Below are positions 37,959-46,953 of a DNA stretch of 64,000 bases, one piece after another; the first letter of the stretch is position 1, and every line of letters starts with the position of its first letter. A model generated the notes under the pieces. It was given only the letters and a program-made list of their open reading frames with translations, did no database searches and was not told the origin of the DNA. The translations under genes and the position numbers were made by a program. Source of the DNA: Gordonia sp. KTR9 (lineage in GTDB: Bacteria; Actinomycetota; Actinomycetes; Mycobacteriales; Mycobacteriaceae); the NCBI RefSeq assembly GCF_000143885.2, contig NC_018581.1:1612001-1676000 (forward strand), read 5' to 3'.

Positions 37959-38001
37959 CCAGGGGGTGTGTGATTCTTTCGGATCAGGGAGGAGTGGGTC
38001 G

Positions 38002-39063
38002 TCAGTCGAAGCTGGTAATCGCCGGGGCCGGGGGCAGGGTCACGACCGCGCCGGCGTAGCTGAGGCCGGCGCCGAAACCGAGGAGCAGCGCGGTCTGCCC
38101 GCCCCTGGCCTTGCGGGTCGCGAGCATCTCCTCCATGGCGAGCGGGATCGAGGCCGCCGAGGTGTTCCCGGTGTTCTCGATGTCGTTCGCCATCGGCAGG
38201 TCGTCGGGGAACCCGAGGTTCTTCTTCATCAGGTCGTTGATGCGGGCGTTGGCCTGGTGGGGCACGAAGACCTCGATGTCCTCGACGCCGACGCCGGAGG
38301 TCTCCAGCACGGTGGCGAGCGCCCTGGGGAGGGTGATGGCCGCCCATCGGAACACCTTGGGTCCCGCCATCGTCACGACCATGCGTCCGACCGGGTCGGT
38401 CTCGGGGTCTTTGACCTGGTAGGCCTGCGCACGGTCCATGTACTCGGGAATGTCCCAGTTCTGACCGATCGCCTCGGCGTTCTCGCCGTCGCTGCCCCAG
38501 ACGGTCGGGGAGATCCCGTTGTCCGCGCTCGGGCCGACGACCACGGCCCCGGCGCCGTCGCCGAAGATGAAGGCGGTGTTGCGGTCGGTGGGATCCATGA
38601 CCACCGACATGGTCTCGACGCCGACGAGCAGGACGTACTCGGCGCTGCCGGCGCGGATGGTGTCGGCCGCGACCCCGAGCCCGTAGCCGAAGCCGCCGCA
38701 ACCGGCGGCGACGTCGTAGGCCGGGATGCCGTTGAGGCCGATGTCGTAGGCGACGATCGGCCCGCCGTGGGGGATCTTGGTCTTCCAGCTGTTGGTGGCG
38801 AGGATCAACGCGCCGATCTTGTCCTTCGCGATGCCGGAGTTCGCGATGGCCCGCTCGGCGGCCGCGGCGGCCATGGACCGTGCACTCTCGTCGCCGCTGA
38901 TCCAGCGGCGATTGCGGATGCCGCTCCGCTCGAAGATCCACTCGTCGGAGGAGTCGAGAACTTCGCACACCTCGTCGTTGCTGACCAGGCGTCGCGGCCG
39001 GTAGGCGCCGATGCCGAGCATCGAGACGTTCTGGTGTCCTGTCTTCACCGAGAGGTTGACCAC
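38002..39063 (-). CDS. FabH-like 3-oxoacyl-ACP synthase III family protein (paralogue 2)
   Basis: The 353-residue product has the KAS III fold: [28 protein letters not shown], the nucleophilic Cys in [35 protein letters not shown] and [12 protein letters not shown]. It is a paralogue of the gene at 34669, with long identical stretches, plus an inserted segment (YMDRAQAYQVKDPETDPVGRM region) and a longer C-terminus. GTG 39063 is the start. Both copies keep the Cys-His-Asn triad, so they may differ in acyl substrate or work as a pair. Convergent with the ABC exporter. Confidence 0.87.
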   Translation of the reverse strand: MVNLSVKTGHQNVSMLGIGAYRPRRLVSNDEVCEVLDSSDEWIFERSGIRNRRWISGDESARSMAAAAAERAIANSGIAKDKIGALILATNSWKTKIPHGGPIVAYDIGLNGIPAYDVAAGCGGFGYGLGVAADTIRAGSAEYVLLVGVETMSVVMDPTDRNTAFIFGDGAGAVVVGPSADNGISPTVWGSDGENAEAIGQNWDIPEYMDRAQAYQVKDPETDPVGRMVVTMAGPKVFRWAAITLPRALATVLETSGVGVEDIEVFVPHQANARINDLMKKNLGFPDDLPMANDIENTGNTSAASIPLAMEEMLATRKARGGQTALLLGFGAGLSYAGAVVTLPPAPAITSFD

Positions 39064-39132
39064 TGTTGCCGATCCCTTCGCATTGCCTGCCGCAGCGATT
39101 CTACGGCCGCGCTGCCGCCCGGTAGGGGGTCC

Positions 39133-39702
39133 TCACCAGGCGTGCACGGTGTTCTGTGCGGACTCCAGATCCTGTCCGACCAGTAGTTCGACGGCGTCGC
39201 AACCGTTGGCGATCAGGAGTTCGACCTCGCTGCGAGCCGAGGACGGGAACGGTTTCAGCACGAAATCGGCGGGATCCTGACGGCCGGGCGGCCTGCCGAT
39301 GCCGATGCGCACACGCAGATAGTCGCGTGTGCCGAGTGCCTGGCTGAGCGACCGCAGCCCGTTGTGGCCGCCCTCGCCCCCGCCGCGTTTCAGGCGGACG
39401 GCGCCGAAGTCGATGTCGAGTTCGTCGTGGACGACGATCAGGTCGTCGACGGACACCGAGTAGAACTTCGCGAGCGGACCGATCTGACGGCCGGACTCGT
39501 TCATGTAGGTGCGCGGCTTGGCCACGAGAACCGGCTGGCCGCCGAGGCGTACCTCGGCGACCTCGGCGCCGGACTTCTTGTGCACCTTCCAGCGCGCGCC
39601 GGCCGAGGCGACGAGGCCGTCGGCGACCATCGCGCCGACGTTGTGCCTCGTCTTCTCGTACCTGGACCCGGGATTACCCAGGCCGACAATCAATTTCACC
39701 AC
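39133..39702 (-). CDS. pth: Peptidyl-tRNA hydrolase
   Basis: The 189-residue product has Pth motifs: [21 protein letters not shown] with the catalytic His in [15 protein letters not shown] with the substrate-binding Asn, [11 protein letters not shown] with the catalytic Asp, and [15 protein letters not shown]. It cleaves the ester bond of peptidyl-tRNA released from stalled ribosomes. The start is GTG 39702, or the adjacent GTG 39699. It follows rplY by 25 nt on the same strand, the usual actinobacterial rplY-pth pair. Confidence 0.95.
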   Translation of the reverse strand: MVKLIVGLGNPGSRYEKTRHNVGAMVADGLVASAGARWKVHKKSGAEVAEVRLGGQPVLVAKPRTYMNESGRQIGPLAKFYSVSVDDLIVVHDELDIDFGAVRLKRGGGEGGHNGLRSLSQALGTRDYLRVRIGIGRPPGRQDPADFVLKPFPSSARSEVELLIANGCDAVELLVGQDLESAQNTVHAW

Positions 39703-39727
39703 TCGTACCGAGTAGTCGAGGGTGGGG

Positions 39728-40360
39728 TTACTCCGACTCCTCGGCCGCCTCGGCGGCCTCGCCCTCGGCTGCGGCGTCGGCCGAGCCGTCGGCGTCGGAC
39801 TCGGTGGCCGCGAGCTGCGCCTCGGTGACCGCGACGATCAGGGTCTCGGGATCGGCGGTGAGGGTCACGCCCTCGGGCAGGTCCAGATCGGAAGCGTGCA
39901 CGGACAGGCCGGCCTCGGCACCTTCGACGCTGACGACGATCTGCTCGGGGATCGACAGGGCGTCCGCCTCGACCTCGATGAGGCTGGTGTCGGAGACGAC
40001 CAGCGTGCCCGGGGCGGCGTCGCCCTCGACGATGATGGCGACCTCGACGGTCACCTTCTCACCGCGACGGACGATGAGCAGGTCCGCGTGCTCGATGTAG
40101 TTGCGGATCGGGTGGACGTCGACCTGCTTGGTGAGCGCCAGCTGGCTGTCGCCCTCGATGTCGAGGTCGATGATGGCGTTGAGGCCGTTGTTGCGCAGGA
40201 TCGCGGCGAAGTCGCGCGCAGGCAGGTGCAGGTGCTGCGGATCGGTGCCGTGGCCGTAGAGCACGGCGGGAACCTTGCCCTCGCGACGTGCACGGCGTGC
40301 TGCGCCCTTGCCCTTCTCGGTGCGGGTGCTGACCGAGAGCTTGCTGGCCTGGTTCGACAT
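39728..40360 (-). CDS. rplY: 50S ribosomal protein L25/general stress protein Ctc
   Basis: The 210-residue product has the N-terminal L25 domain ([26 protein letters not shown], ... [29 protein letters not shown]) that binds 5S rRNA and the longer C-terminal TL5/Ctc domain (about 98-185, [32 protein letters not shown]). An acidic Ala/Glu-rich tail follows. ATG 40360 follows CGAGGAG (near 40369-40375). It forms a pair with pth downstream. Confidence 0.95.
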   Translation of the reverse strand: MSNQASKLSVSTRTEKGKGAARRARREGKVPAVLYGHGTDPQHLHLPARDFAAILRNNGLNAIIDLDIEGDSQLALTKQVDVHPIRNYIEHADLLIVRRGEKVTVEVAIIVEGDAAPGTLVVSDTSLIEVEADALSIPEQIVVSVEGAEAGLSVHASDLDLPEGVTLTADPETLIVAVTEAQLAATESDADGSADAAAEGEAAEAAEESE

Positions 40361-40592
40361 GTGGGTCTCCTCGTGGGTGGTGTGCGGTCTGTCGGCGTCG
40401 CGACGAGCAACACCGGGCACGAACGCCGACCGCGGAACCCGCCGGTCGGCGACCGAGGAGAACTACGATGGCCGCGCCGATAACGGTGACTGGGTCACCC
40501 TCGCCGAGACAACGGCGATCAGAGTAGTCGACGACCTGCTGGGATGTCACATCGCCCGCTGTCGGCGCCGAGCTCGGGGATACTGGTCTGCC
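40361..40592. promoter_or_regulatory. Divergent region between rplY and epoxide-hydrolase-like gene
   Basis: This 232-nt gap should carry both promoters. A perfect 6-bp inverted repeat GGTGAC-TGG-GTCACC lies at 40485-40499 and is a candidate operator. GATACT (near 40580) lies about 8 nt before ATG 40593 as a possible leaderless -10. No gene is recognised. Confidence 0.3.
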
Positions 40593-41039
40593 ATGACCCC
40601 ACAGACGCCGATCGAGATCGTGACGACCCTGCTGACCGAGTTCGCGCGGGGCGACGTACCCGCCGCGCTGGAGACCATCGACGACGACATCGCCTACACG
40701 AACGTCTCGCTGCCGACGATCCGCGGGAAACGGAAGGTGGCCGGAGTCCTGGGCGGAGTGGCACGCAAGGACTCGGTGGGATTCAACTACCGGATGATCA
40801 ACGTGAGCTCTGACGACACCGGCGTCGTGTTGACCGAGCGGGTCGACGAACTCCGACTCGGCCGGCTGCATCTCCAGTTCTGGGTGTGCGGCCGCTTCGA
40901 GGTGCGGGAGGGCCGGATCACGGTGTGGCGCGACTACTTCGACTATTTCGACATGACGAAGGCGCTGGTGCGAGGTGTGGCCGCGCTGGCCGTGCCGTCG
41001 GTGCAGCGGCCACTGCCCGCGCCGGCCGTCCCGGCCTGA
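40593..41039 (+). CDS. Limonene-1,2-epoxide hydrolase family protein (NTF2-like fold)
   Basis: The 148-residue product has the LEH/NTF2-like fold: EIVTTLLTEFARGDVPAALETIDDDIAYTNVSLPTIRG at the N-terminus. VLTERVDELRLGRLHLQFWVCGRFEVREGRITVWRDYFD supplies Arg and Asp residues at the places of the Asp-Arg-Asp catalytic triad of Rhodococcus limonene epoxide hydrolase. It probably opens an epoxide by direct water attack; M. tuberculosis has a homologue (EphG). ATG 40593 (MTPQTP) is chosen; the long frame from 40275 is antisense to rplY and not real. Convergent with the arsC-like gene 19 nt away. Confidence 0.8.
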   Translation: MTPQTPIEIVTTLLTEFARGDVPAALETIDDDIAYTNVSLPTIRGKRKVAGVLGGVARKDSVGFNYRMINVSSDDTGVVLTERVDELRLGRLHLQFWVCGRFEVREGRITVWRDYFDYFDMTKALVRGVAALAVPSVQRPLPAPAVPA

Positions 41040-41058
41040 CCCGACCCGCGGCCGGCGC

Positions 41059-41400
41059 TCAGAGGATCTCGTCGAGCTTGTCGATGGGTCGCGGGATGCG
41101 AGTGCCCTTGGCGGTCACGACGATCGGACGTTCGACGAGGACGGGGTGCTCGACCATGGCGTCGAGGATCTGATCGTCGGTGGCCGATGCGAGATCGAGT
41201 TCCTTGTACAGGGCCTCCCGCTTGCGGACCGCCTGTGCGGGCGTGAGCCCGGCATCGGCGAACAGCTCGACGAGCTGGTCGCGGCTGTACGGCTCGTCGA
41301 GATACTTCACGACGGTCGGCTCGATGCCGGCGTCGCGCAGGGCCTGCAATGCCTTCCGCGAGGTCGAGCATTTCGGGTTGTGATAGATCGTCGCGTCCAC
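41059..41400 (-). CDS. ArsC-family (glutaredoxin-dependent arsenate reductase-like) protein
   Basis: The 113-residue product matches the thioredoxin-like ArsC family: ATIYHNPKCSTSRKALQAL with the catalytic Cys in NPKCSTSR, LTPAQAVRKREALYKEL, and VEHPVLVERPIVVTAKG with Arg residues near those that hold arsenate. The start is GTG 41400. No ars operon (ArsR, ArsB, Acr3) is nearby, so a redox or Spx-like role is also possible. Convergent with the LEH gene and separated from prs by a long repeat region. Confidence 0.85.
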   Translation of the reverse strand: MDATIYHNPKCSTSRKALQALRDAGIEPTVVKYLDEPYSRDQLVELFADAGLTPAQAVRKREALYKELDLASATDDQILDAMVEHPVLVERPIVVTAKGTRIPRPIDKLDEIL

Positions 41401-41431
41401 GGGTCACACGGTACCCGGGTCGACTGCGCAG

Positions 41432-41793
41432 CCCTTCGTGGCTCGTCGACCTCGACGCGCTCCTTCGTCGCTTGCTCGGCCCGGCGGCTTGCGCTCCTCG
41501 CACCTCGGTAACTGCGGCCTGGCTGCCGTCGTGGACTACGAAAGCCCCCCGCTCCCTGAGGAGCGAGCTTGCGAGCGTCACGAAGGGTCTTGGCGAGTCG
41601 GGTTGCGAAGACCCTTCGTGACGCGCCCTCCGCAAGCTCCGGGCGCTCCTCAGGGAGCAGGAAGCAGGTCGTTCTCTCGGATTGGGGAGCAAAGAGCTGA
41701 GGTGCGAGCGGAGCGTCCCTTTTGTTCCCTGAGGTGCGAGCGCAGCGTCCCTTTTGTTCCCTGAGGTGCGAGCGGAGCGAGCCTCGAAGGGTC
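41432..41793. repeat. Composite interspersed repeat region before prs 3' end
   Basis: This 390-nt gap holds three repeat parts and no gene. 41432-41507 is a CCCTTCGTGGCTCGTCG... module into which the 43-nt module of 31142-31184 appears inserted. 41551-41666 is a near-complete hairpin with ends GCTCCCTGAGGAGCG and CGCTCCTCAGGGAGC. 41697-41760 is two 32-bp tandem units starting CTGAGGTGCGAGCG, with a third partial unit running to 41793. The last unit overlaps the prs stop codon (41792-41794), so repeat sequence forms the end of prs. Confidence 0.88.
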
Positions 41794-42769
41794 AGGCGAT
41801 ACCGTCGAACAGGCTTGTGACAGAACCGTTCTCGAAGACCTCGCGGATCGTCTGCGCGAGCAGCGGCGCGATGGAGAGGACGGTGAGGTTCGCGAAGCGC
41901 TTCTCGGCCGGGATCGGCAGGGTGTCGGTCGCGATGACCTCCTTCGCGCCACAGTTCGCGAGGCGCTCGGCCGCGGGGTCGGAGAACACACCGTGGGTGG
42001 TGGCGATGATGACGTCGCCCGCCCCGGCGTCCTTGAGGACCCGCACCGCGCCGGCGATCGTGCCGCCGGTGTCGATCATGTCGTCGATCAGGATGCAGGT
42101 GCGTCCTTCCACCTCGCCGACGACGCGGTTGGACTTGACCTGGTTGGGCACCAACGGATCGCGGGTCTTGTGGATGAACGCCAGTGGTGCGCCACCGAGG
42201 GTGTCGGCCCACTTCTCCGCGACACGTACGCGACCGGAGTCGGGGGAGACCACCGCGATGTTGTCGGTGCCGTATTTGCCGCGGATGTACTCGGCGAGCT
42301 GCCCCTGCGCGTGCATGTGGTCGACGGGCCCGTCGAAGAAGCCCTGGATCTGATCGGTGTGCAGGTCGACGGTGATGATCCGGTCGGCGCCCGCGGTCTT
42401 GAGCAGATCGGCGATGAGGCGGGCCGAGATCGGCTCGCGCCCGCGGTGCTTCTTGTCCTGGCGGGCATACGGATAGAACGGGAGGATCACGCTGATGCGC
42501 TTGGCCGAGCCGCGCTTGAGGGCGTCGATCATGATGAGCGCCTCCATGACCCACTGGTTCAGCGGGTACGGGCAGCTCTGCAGGACGAACGCGTCCGAGC
42601 CGCGCACCGAGTCCTCGAAACGAACGAACAGTTCACCGTTGGCGAAGTCGCGGGCGGTCTGCGGTGTGACCTTGATGCCCAGTTCATCGGCGACTGCTTC
42701 GGCGAGTTCGGGATGGGCACGACCAGAGAACAGCATCAGGTTCTTCTGGTTGTCAGTGGTCCAGGTCAT
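41792..42769 (-). CDS. prs: Ribose-phosphate pyrophosphokinase
   Basis: The 325-residue product has PRPP synthetase motifs: MLFSGRAHPELAEAVADELG, the flexible-loop FARQ-type segment ILPFYPYARQDKKHRGREPISARL, VDLHTDQIQGFFDGPVDH, and the PRPP-binding CILIDDMIDTGGTIAGA. It makes PRPP from ribose-5-phosphate and ATP for purine, pyrimidine, His and Trp synthesis and for decaprenyl-phosphoryl-arabinose in cell-wall building. It lies 57 nt after glmU on the same strand, the conserved glmU-prs pair. The stop codon is inside a repeat element. Confidence 0.96.
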   Translation of the reverse strand: MTWTTDNQKNLMLFSGRAHPELAEAVADELGIKVTPQTARDFANGELFVRFEDSVRGSDAFVLQSCPYPLNQWVMEALIMIDALKRGSAKRISVILPFYPYARQDKKHRGREPISARLIADLLKTAGADRIITVDLHTDQIQGFFDGPVDHMHAQGQLAEYIRGKYGTDNIAVVSPDSGRVRVAEKWADTLGGAPLAFIHKTRDPLVPNQVKSNRVVGEVEGRTCILIDDMIDTGGTIAGAVRVLKDAGAGDVIIATTHGVFSDPAAERLANCGAKEVIATDTLPIPAEKRFANLTVLSIAPLLAQTIREVFENGSVTSLFDGIA

Positions 42770-42826
42770 GAAAACTCTTCTGTTGGTGTCGTTTCGGATC
42801 TGCAGGGTCGAGCGCGGGTCGGGATG

Positions 42827-44287
42827 TCAGGCCGGCCCGGAGTCGTTCTCGCGCGCCTCGAGGGCCGCGCGCGCCGCCGCGGTGTCGGGCCGCTTGCGCA
42901 CGACCCAGTCCTCGATGACGCGTTGTTCTCCCGCCGAGACCGCGAGGGCCCCCGGCGGTACATCTTGCCGCACGACGGTTCCGGCTCCGGTGTACGCCCC
43001 GTCGCCGACGCTGACCGGGGCGACGAACATGTTGTCCGAGCCGGTGCGGCAGTGATCGCCGATCACCGTGCGGTGCTTGGCAACCCCGTCGTAGTTGACG
43101 AAGACGCTCGACGCGCCGATGTTGGAGTGCTCGCCGATGGTCGCGTCACCGACATAGGTGAGGTGCGGGATCTTCGACCCGTCGCCGATGGTCGCGTTCT
43201 TGGTCTCGACGAAGGTGCCGATCTTGCCCGCGACCCCGAGGGCCGTCCCGGGTCGGAGGTAGGCGAACGGGCCGACGGTGGCGTCGGGGCCGATGACCGC
43301 GTCGCTGCCGTGTGTACGGATCACCTGGGCACCTGCTCCGACGGTGACGTCGGTGAGGGTGGTGTCGGGTCCGATGGCCGCGTCGGCGGAGATGTGGGTG
43401 CGGCCGTGCAGCTGGGTGCCCGGTTCGATGTGCGCGTCGGGCTCGATGGTGACGTCGATGTCGATCCACGTCGTGGCGGGGTCGACGACGGTCACCCCGT
43501 CGAGCTGATGGCGGCGGATGATCCGGCGGTTGAGTTCGGCACCGAGAGCGGAGAGCTGGGCGCGGTCGTTGCAACCGGCCACGAGCACCGGATCGGCGAC
43601 CGTGAACCCACGGACCGCCCGGCCCTCGCCGCGGGCGATCTCGACGATGTCGGTGAGGTAGTACTCGCCCTGCGCGTTGTCCGTGGACAGCTTCGACAGA
43701 CCGACCCGCAGCGCGGCGGCGTCGAAGGCGTACACGCCGGCGTTCACCTCGGTCACGGCGCGCTGCTCGGGGTTCGCGTCCTTGTGCTCGACGATGGCGG
43801 CGACGGCGTCTCCGTCGCGGATGATCCGTCCGTATCCGGTCGGGTCGTCGGCGACGAAGCTCGTCAGCGTGACGGCGGCTCCACCGTCGGCGAGGTGGGT
43901 GTCGACGAGGGCGCGCAGGGTGTCGGCGTCGAGCAGGGGGACGTCGGCGGCGGTGACGACGACGGTGCCGTCGAAATCGTCGGGCAACCCGCCGAGTCCG
44001 ACCCGGGCGGCGTCGCCCGTTCCGCGCGGCGCGTCCTGTTCGGCGATCCCGACCTCGACGCCCAGGAGTGCGCCGATCTCACCGATGGCCGCCGTGACCC
44101 GTTCGCGCTCGTGGCTGACGACCGCGATCAGATGCTCGGGTTCGATGCCCGCCGCGCCGTGCAGCGCATGGCCGAGGAGTGAACGTCCGCCGATGGTGTG
44201 CAGGATCTTCGGGGTCTTGGACTTCATGCGGGTACCGGCGCCCGCGGCCAGGACGATCACGGCCACGGATGGCGACGTTCCCGTCAT
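42827..44287 (-). CDS. glmU: Bifunctional UDP-GlcNAc pyrophosphorylase / glucosamine-1-phosphate N-acetyltransferase
   Basis: The 486-residue product has an N-terminal nucleotidyltransferase domain ([43 protein letters not shown]-type [11 protein letters not shown]) and a C-terminal left-handed beta-helix with hexapeptide repeats ([19 protein letters not shown]... [26 protein letters not shown]). It makes UDP-GlcNAc for peptidoglycan and arabinogalactan linkage. ATG 44287 follows GAGGGTGG; the track of open codons beyond it has no ribosome-binding site. Upstream of prs on the same strand, divergent from the FabG-like gene. Confidence 0.96.
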   Translation of the reverse strand: MTGTSPSVAVIVLAAGAGTRMKSKTPKILHTIGGRSLLGHALHGAAGIEPEHLIAVVSHERERVTAAIGEIGALLGVEVGIAEQDAPRGTGDAARVGLGGLPDDFDGTVVVTAADVPLLDADTLRALVDTHLADGGAAVTLTSFVADDPTGYGRIIRDGDAVAAIVEHKDANPEQRAVTEVNAGVYAFDAAALRVGLSKLSTDNAQGEYYLTDIVEIARGEGRAVRGFTVADPVLVAGCNDRAQLSALGAELNRRIIRRHQLDGVTVVDPATTWIDIDVTIEPDAHIEPGTQLHGRTHISADAAIGPDTTLTDVTVGAGAQVIRTHGSDAVIGPDATVGPFAYLRPGTALGVAGKIGTFVETKNATIGDGSKIPHLTYVGDATIGEHSNIGASSVFVNYDGVAKHRTVIGDHCRTGSDNMFVAPVSVGDGAYTGAGTVVRQDVPPGALAVSAGEQRVIEDWVVRKRPDTAAARAALEARENDSGPA

Positions 44288-44616
44288 CGAATGCCCACCC
44301 TCTTCCTGATCGGTGACTGCCGCGATCATGTCTGCTCGACGGCGGCGGCGGGGGTCGCAGACCCGACCGGCGGTCGCACGTCGGGTGCGATCCTACGCAT
44401 CGGTGCCCGGTGGCAGAAATGCAGCGCGCAGTTTGTGCCGGATCCTCCCGACCGGGCCTGATAGAACACATAGGGACCGCGAACGCCGAGCGATCAATCG
44501 GTAGAACCTGCCGATGTCCCAGTGGATTGTCACAGACGGATCAGGGTGGGTGCGGGAGACAGAACCACGCGTGCCGGAGTTGTCCGGTTCGTGAAACGAC
44601 CACACGGAGGTAGTGA
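44288..44616. promoter_or_regulatory. Divergent region between glmU and FabG-like gene
   Basis: This 329-nt gap must hold the promoters of both genes. An AT-richer stretch with GATAGAACACATAG lies near 44460-44473. The FabG-like ribosome-binding site ACGGAGG is near 44604-44610. No RNA gene or reading frame could be supported. Confidence 0.4.
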
Positions 44617-45372
44617 ATGAGCACGCAGAAGACGGCCATCGTCACCGGGGCCGCACGGGGGATCGGCGCGGCCGTGGCCAGGCGCCTGGCCGACGACGGA
44701 CTGGCGGTGGCCGTCCTGGACCTCGACGCCGATGCCTGCGCCGACACGGTCAAGGCCATCACCGACGCCGGCGGCAAGGCCGTCGCGGTGGGTGCCGACG
44801 TCGCCGACGAGGCCTCGGTGAACGCCGCGGTGGACAAGGTCGTCGCCGAACTCGGCAAGCCGACGGTGGTCGTCAACAACGCGGGCATCACCCGCGACAA
44901 CCTGCTGTTCAAGATGACTGTCGACGACTGGGACGCGGTGATGGCCGTGCACCTGCGTGGGGCGTTCAATGTCACCAAGGCCGTGCAGAAGTACATGGTC
45001 GAGGCGGAGTGGGGACGCATCGTCAACCTGTCGAGCACCTCCGCGCTCGGCAACCGCGGACAGGTCAACTACTCGGCGGCCAAGGCCGGCATGCAGGGAT
45101 TCACCAAGACCCTGGCCATCGAACTCGGCCGGTTCGGGGTCACCGCGAACGCCATCGCCCCCGGTTTCATCGAGACCGAGATGACCGCCGCCACCGCCGA
45201 GCGCATCGGTGTGCCCTTCGAGGACTTCAAGCGTGCCGCAGCGGGCCAGATCCCGGTCAACCGCGTCGGCGTGCCCGAGGACATCGCCCACACCGCGTCC
45301 TTCTTCATCAGCGAGGGTGCCGGCTTCGTGTCGGGTCAGGTCGTCTACGTGGCCGGCGGCCCCAAGGACTGA
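44617..45372 (+). CDS. 3-oxoacyl-ACP reductase-like SDR (FabG type)
   Basis: The 251-residue product is a FabG-like SDR: AIVTGAARGIGAAVARRL, DADVADE-type [27 protein letters not shown], Ser in VNLSSTSALGNRGQ, YSAAKAGMQGF, and VSGQVVYVAGGPKD. The [10 protein letters not shown] and Ser-Tyr-Lys set match 3-oxoacyl-ACP or acetoacetyl-CoA reductases using NADPH. Its true acyl carrier is not readable. ATG 44617 follows GGAGG at good spacing. A strong palindrome follows its stop codon. Confidence 0.88.
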   Translation: MSTQKTAIVTGAARGIGAAVARRLADDGLAVAVLDLDADACADTVKAITDAGGKAVAVGADVADEASVNAAVDKVVAELGKPTVVVNNAGITRDNLLFKMTVDDWDAVMAVHLRGAFNVTKAVQKYMVEAEWGRIVNLSSTSALGNRGQVNYSAAKAGMQGFTKTLAIELGRFGVTANAIAPGFIETEMTAATAERIGVPFEDFKRAAAGQIPVNRVGVPEDIAHTASFFISEGAGFVSGQVVYVAGGPKD

Positions 45373-45394
45373 TCACCTCCTGGACCACGACTCC

Positions 45395-45426
45395 GGCTCC
45401 CAGACCTCGATCGAGGTCTGGGAGCC
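45395..45426. terminator. Perfect 32-nt palindrome after FabG-like gene
   Basis: GGCTCCCAGACCTCGA at 45395-45410 is followed directly by its exact reverse complement, giving a 16-bp dyad. It starts 22 nt beyond the FabG-like stop codon and is followed by a short GAGTTCTCGT. It is a good actinobacterial-type terminator separating this gene from the tRNA. Confidence 0.75.
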
Positions 45427-45493
45427 GAGTTCTCGTCGAGTGGTCACCTGGCGTGCGTGCCCGCGGGCTGTGGCACAATCGTCAGCGCAGTGA

Positions 45494-45565
45494 TCCGCCA
45501 TGGTGTAATCGGCAACACTCCTGATTTTGGTTCAGGCATTCTAGGTTCGAGTCCTGGTGGCGGAG
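45494..45565 (+). tRNA. tRNA-Gln (anticodon UUG)
   Basis: A 72-nt cloverleaf: acceptor TCCGCCA (45494-45500) pairs with TGGCGGA (45558-45564), with G as discriminator. The D stem is GTGT/ACAC, the anticodon stem CCTGA/TCAGG with loop TTTTGGT (anticodon TTG), and the T stem CTAGG/CCTGG with loop TTCGAGT. CCA is not encoded. The next gene is on the opposite strand. Confidence 0.95.
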
Positions 45566-45612
45566 CTCATGAGTCGAGGCGCGACGGCGCCCTTTCTCGG
45601 TGCCCGGCGGGT

Positions 45613-46953
45613 TCATCCCGCCGGTCGTGCCAGCCCCAGATTGTCCCGCAGCGTGGTGCCCTCGTAGTCGGTGCGGTGGACACCGAGCTCCTGGAGGATC
45701 GGCACCACCTCGTCGACGAACCGATCGAGTCCGCCGGGCACGATGTGGGGCACCAGGATGAAGCCGTCGGCGACGTCGGCCTGCACGAAGTCGTTGATCG
45801 TGTGCGCGACCGTCTGCGGTGAGCCGACGAACGACTGGCGGCCGGTGACCTCGATGATGAGTTCGCGCGTCGTCAGGTTCTTCGCCTCGGCCAGGTCGCG
45901 CCACTCGCGCGCGACGGCGACCGGGTCACGGTGCATGCGCACGCTCGCGCGTCCCTTGGCGACCGTGTTCTCGCCCGGGACCGGATCCACCTGCGGCAGC
46001 GGACCGTCGGGGTCGTGGTCGGAGAGGTCGCGATTCCACAACTGCTCCAGGAACTTGATCGCCGTCTGCCCGCTGACCTGCTGCAGGCGCACCTCGTGGG
46101 CGAGTTCGGCTGCCTGCGCGTCGGTGTCGCCGACGACGAAGGTGGCGGCGGGGAGCACCAGGAGCTGTTCGGGGTGCCGTCCGTACGCGGCGAGTCGCCG
46201 CTTGACGTCGGTGTAGAACGCCCGCCCGGCATCGTAGGTGGCGTGCCGGGAGAAGATGGCGTCGGCGGTGGCAGCCGCGAACTCCCGGCCCTCGTCGGAG
46301 TCCCCGGCCTGGAAGATGACCGGCCGCCCCTGCGGCGGACGAGGCGTGGGAAAGTGTCCGCGAATGTCGAATTGTGTACTGGTGAACTCGAATTCACCGG
46401 CATCGGGGCGTGCCAGGAAGTGGCCGCTCGCGGTGTCGGCGAGCACGTCGTCGTCGCGCCACGAGTCCCAGAGCGTCGCGGCCGCGGTGAGGAACTCCTC
46501 GGCACGCGCGTACCGCTGGTCCTCGGGCAGATAGCCGCCTCGACGGAAGTTCTCTCCGGTGAACTCGTCCCACGAGGTCACCACGTTCCACGCCGCACGT
46601 CCGCCGGACAGGTGATCGAGGGTGGCGAATTGCCGTGCGACATCGACCGGTTCGTTGAAGGTCGAGTTGATGGTGCCGGTCAGGCCGAGGTGGGTGGTCA
46701 CCGCGGCCAGTGCGGACAGGACGGTGAAGGTGTCCGGTCGTCCGACCACGTCGAGGTCGTAGATCAGCCCGTTCTGCTCGCGGAGCCGCAGTCCTTCGGC
46801 GAGGAAGAAGAAGTCGAACTTCCCGCGTTCGGCGGTCTGGGCGAGATGGACGAACGAGTCGAACTCGATCTGACTGCCCGACTCCGGATCGCTCCACACC
46901 GTGGTGTTGTTCACCCCGGGGAAGTGGGCGGCGAGATGCACCTGCTTGGTCAT
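45613..46953 (-). CDS. NtaA/DmoA-family FMN-dependent monooxygenase
   Basis: The 446-residue product belongs to the long luciferase-like monooxygenases (nitrilotriacetate, dimethylsulfide and DszA group): VHLAAHFPGVNNTTVWSDP, FDFFFLAEGLRLREQNG, GLTGTINSTFNEPVDVARQFATLDHLSGGRAAWNVVTS, and FRRGGYLPEDQRYARAEEFL. It uses reduced FMN and O2 to attack small amines, sulfides or thiophene-like rings; the substrate is unknown. ATG 46953 overlaps the end of the upstream LLM gene by 4 nt. No flavin reductase is seen beside it. Confidence 0.88.
   Translation of the reverse strand: MTKQVHLAAHFPGVNNTTVWSDPESGSQIEFDSFVHLAQTAERGKFDFFFLAEGLRLREQNGLIYDLDVVGRPDTFTVLSALAAVTTHLGLTGTINSTFNEPVDVARQFATLDHLSGGRAAWNVVTSWDEFTGENFRRGGYLPEDQRYARAEEFLTAAATLWDSWRDDDVLADTASGHFLARPDAGEFEFTSTQFDIRGHFPTPRPPQGRPVIFQAGDSDEGREFAAATADAIFSRHATYDAGRAFYTDVKRRLAAYGRHPEQLLVLPAATFVVGDTDAQAAELAHEVRLQQVSGQTAIKFLEQLWNRDLSDHDPDGPLPQVDPVPGENTVAKGRASVRMHRDPVAVAREWRDLAEAKNLTTRELIIEVTGRQSFVGSPQTVAHTINDFVQADVADGFILVPHIVPGGLDRFVDEVVPILQELGVHRTDYEGTTLRDNLGLARPAG

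Noticed and set aside
39722..40483. Plus-strand frame antisense to rplY
   Set aside because: rplY is clear on the minus strand with an upstream ribosome-binding site. The plus-strand product is low-complexity Gly/Asp/Val-rich sequence typical of antisense frames.
40485..40499. Operator GGTGAC-N3-GTCACC as a defined regulator site
   Set aside because: A 6-bp GC-rich inverted repeat is easily found by chance here. It is noted within the intergenic entry but not claimed as a site.
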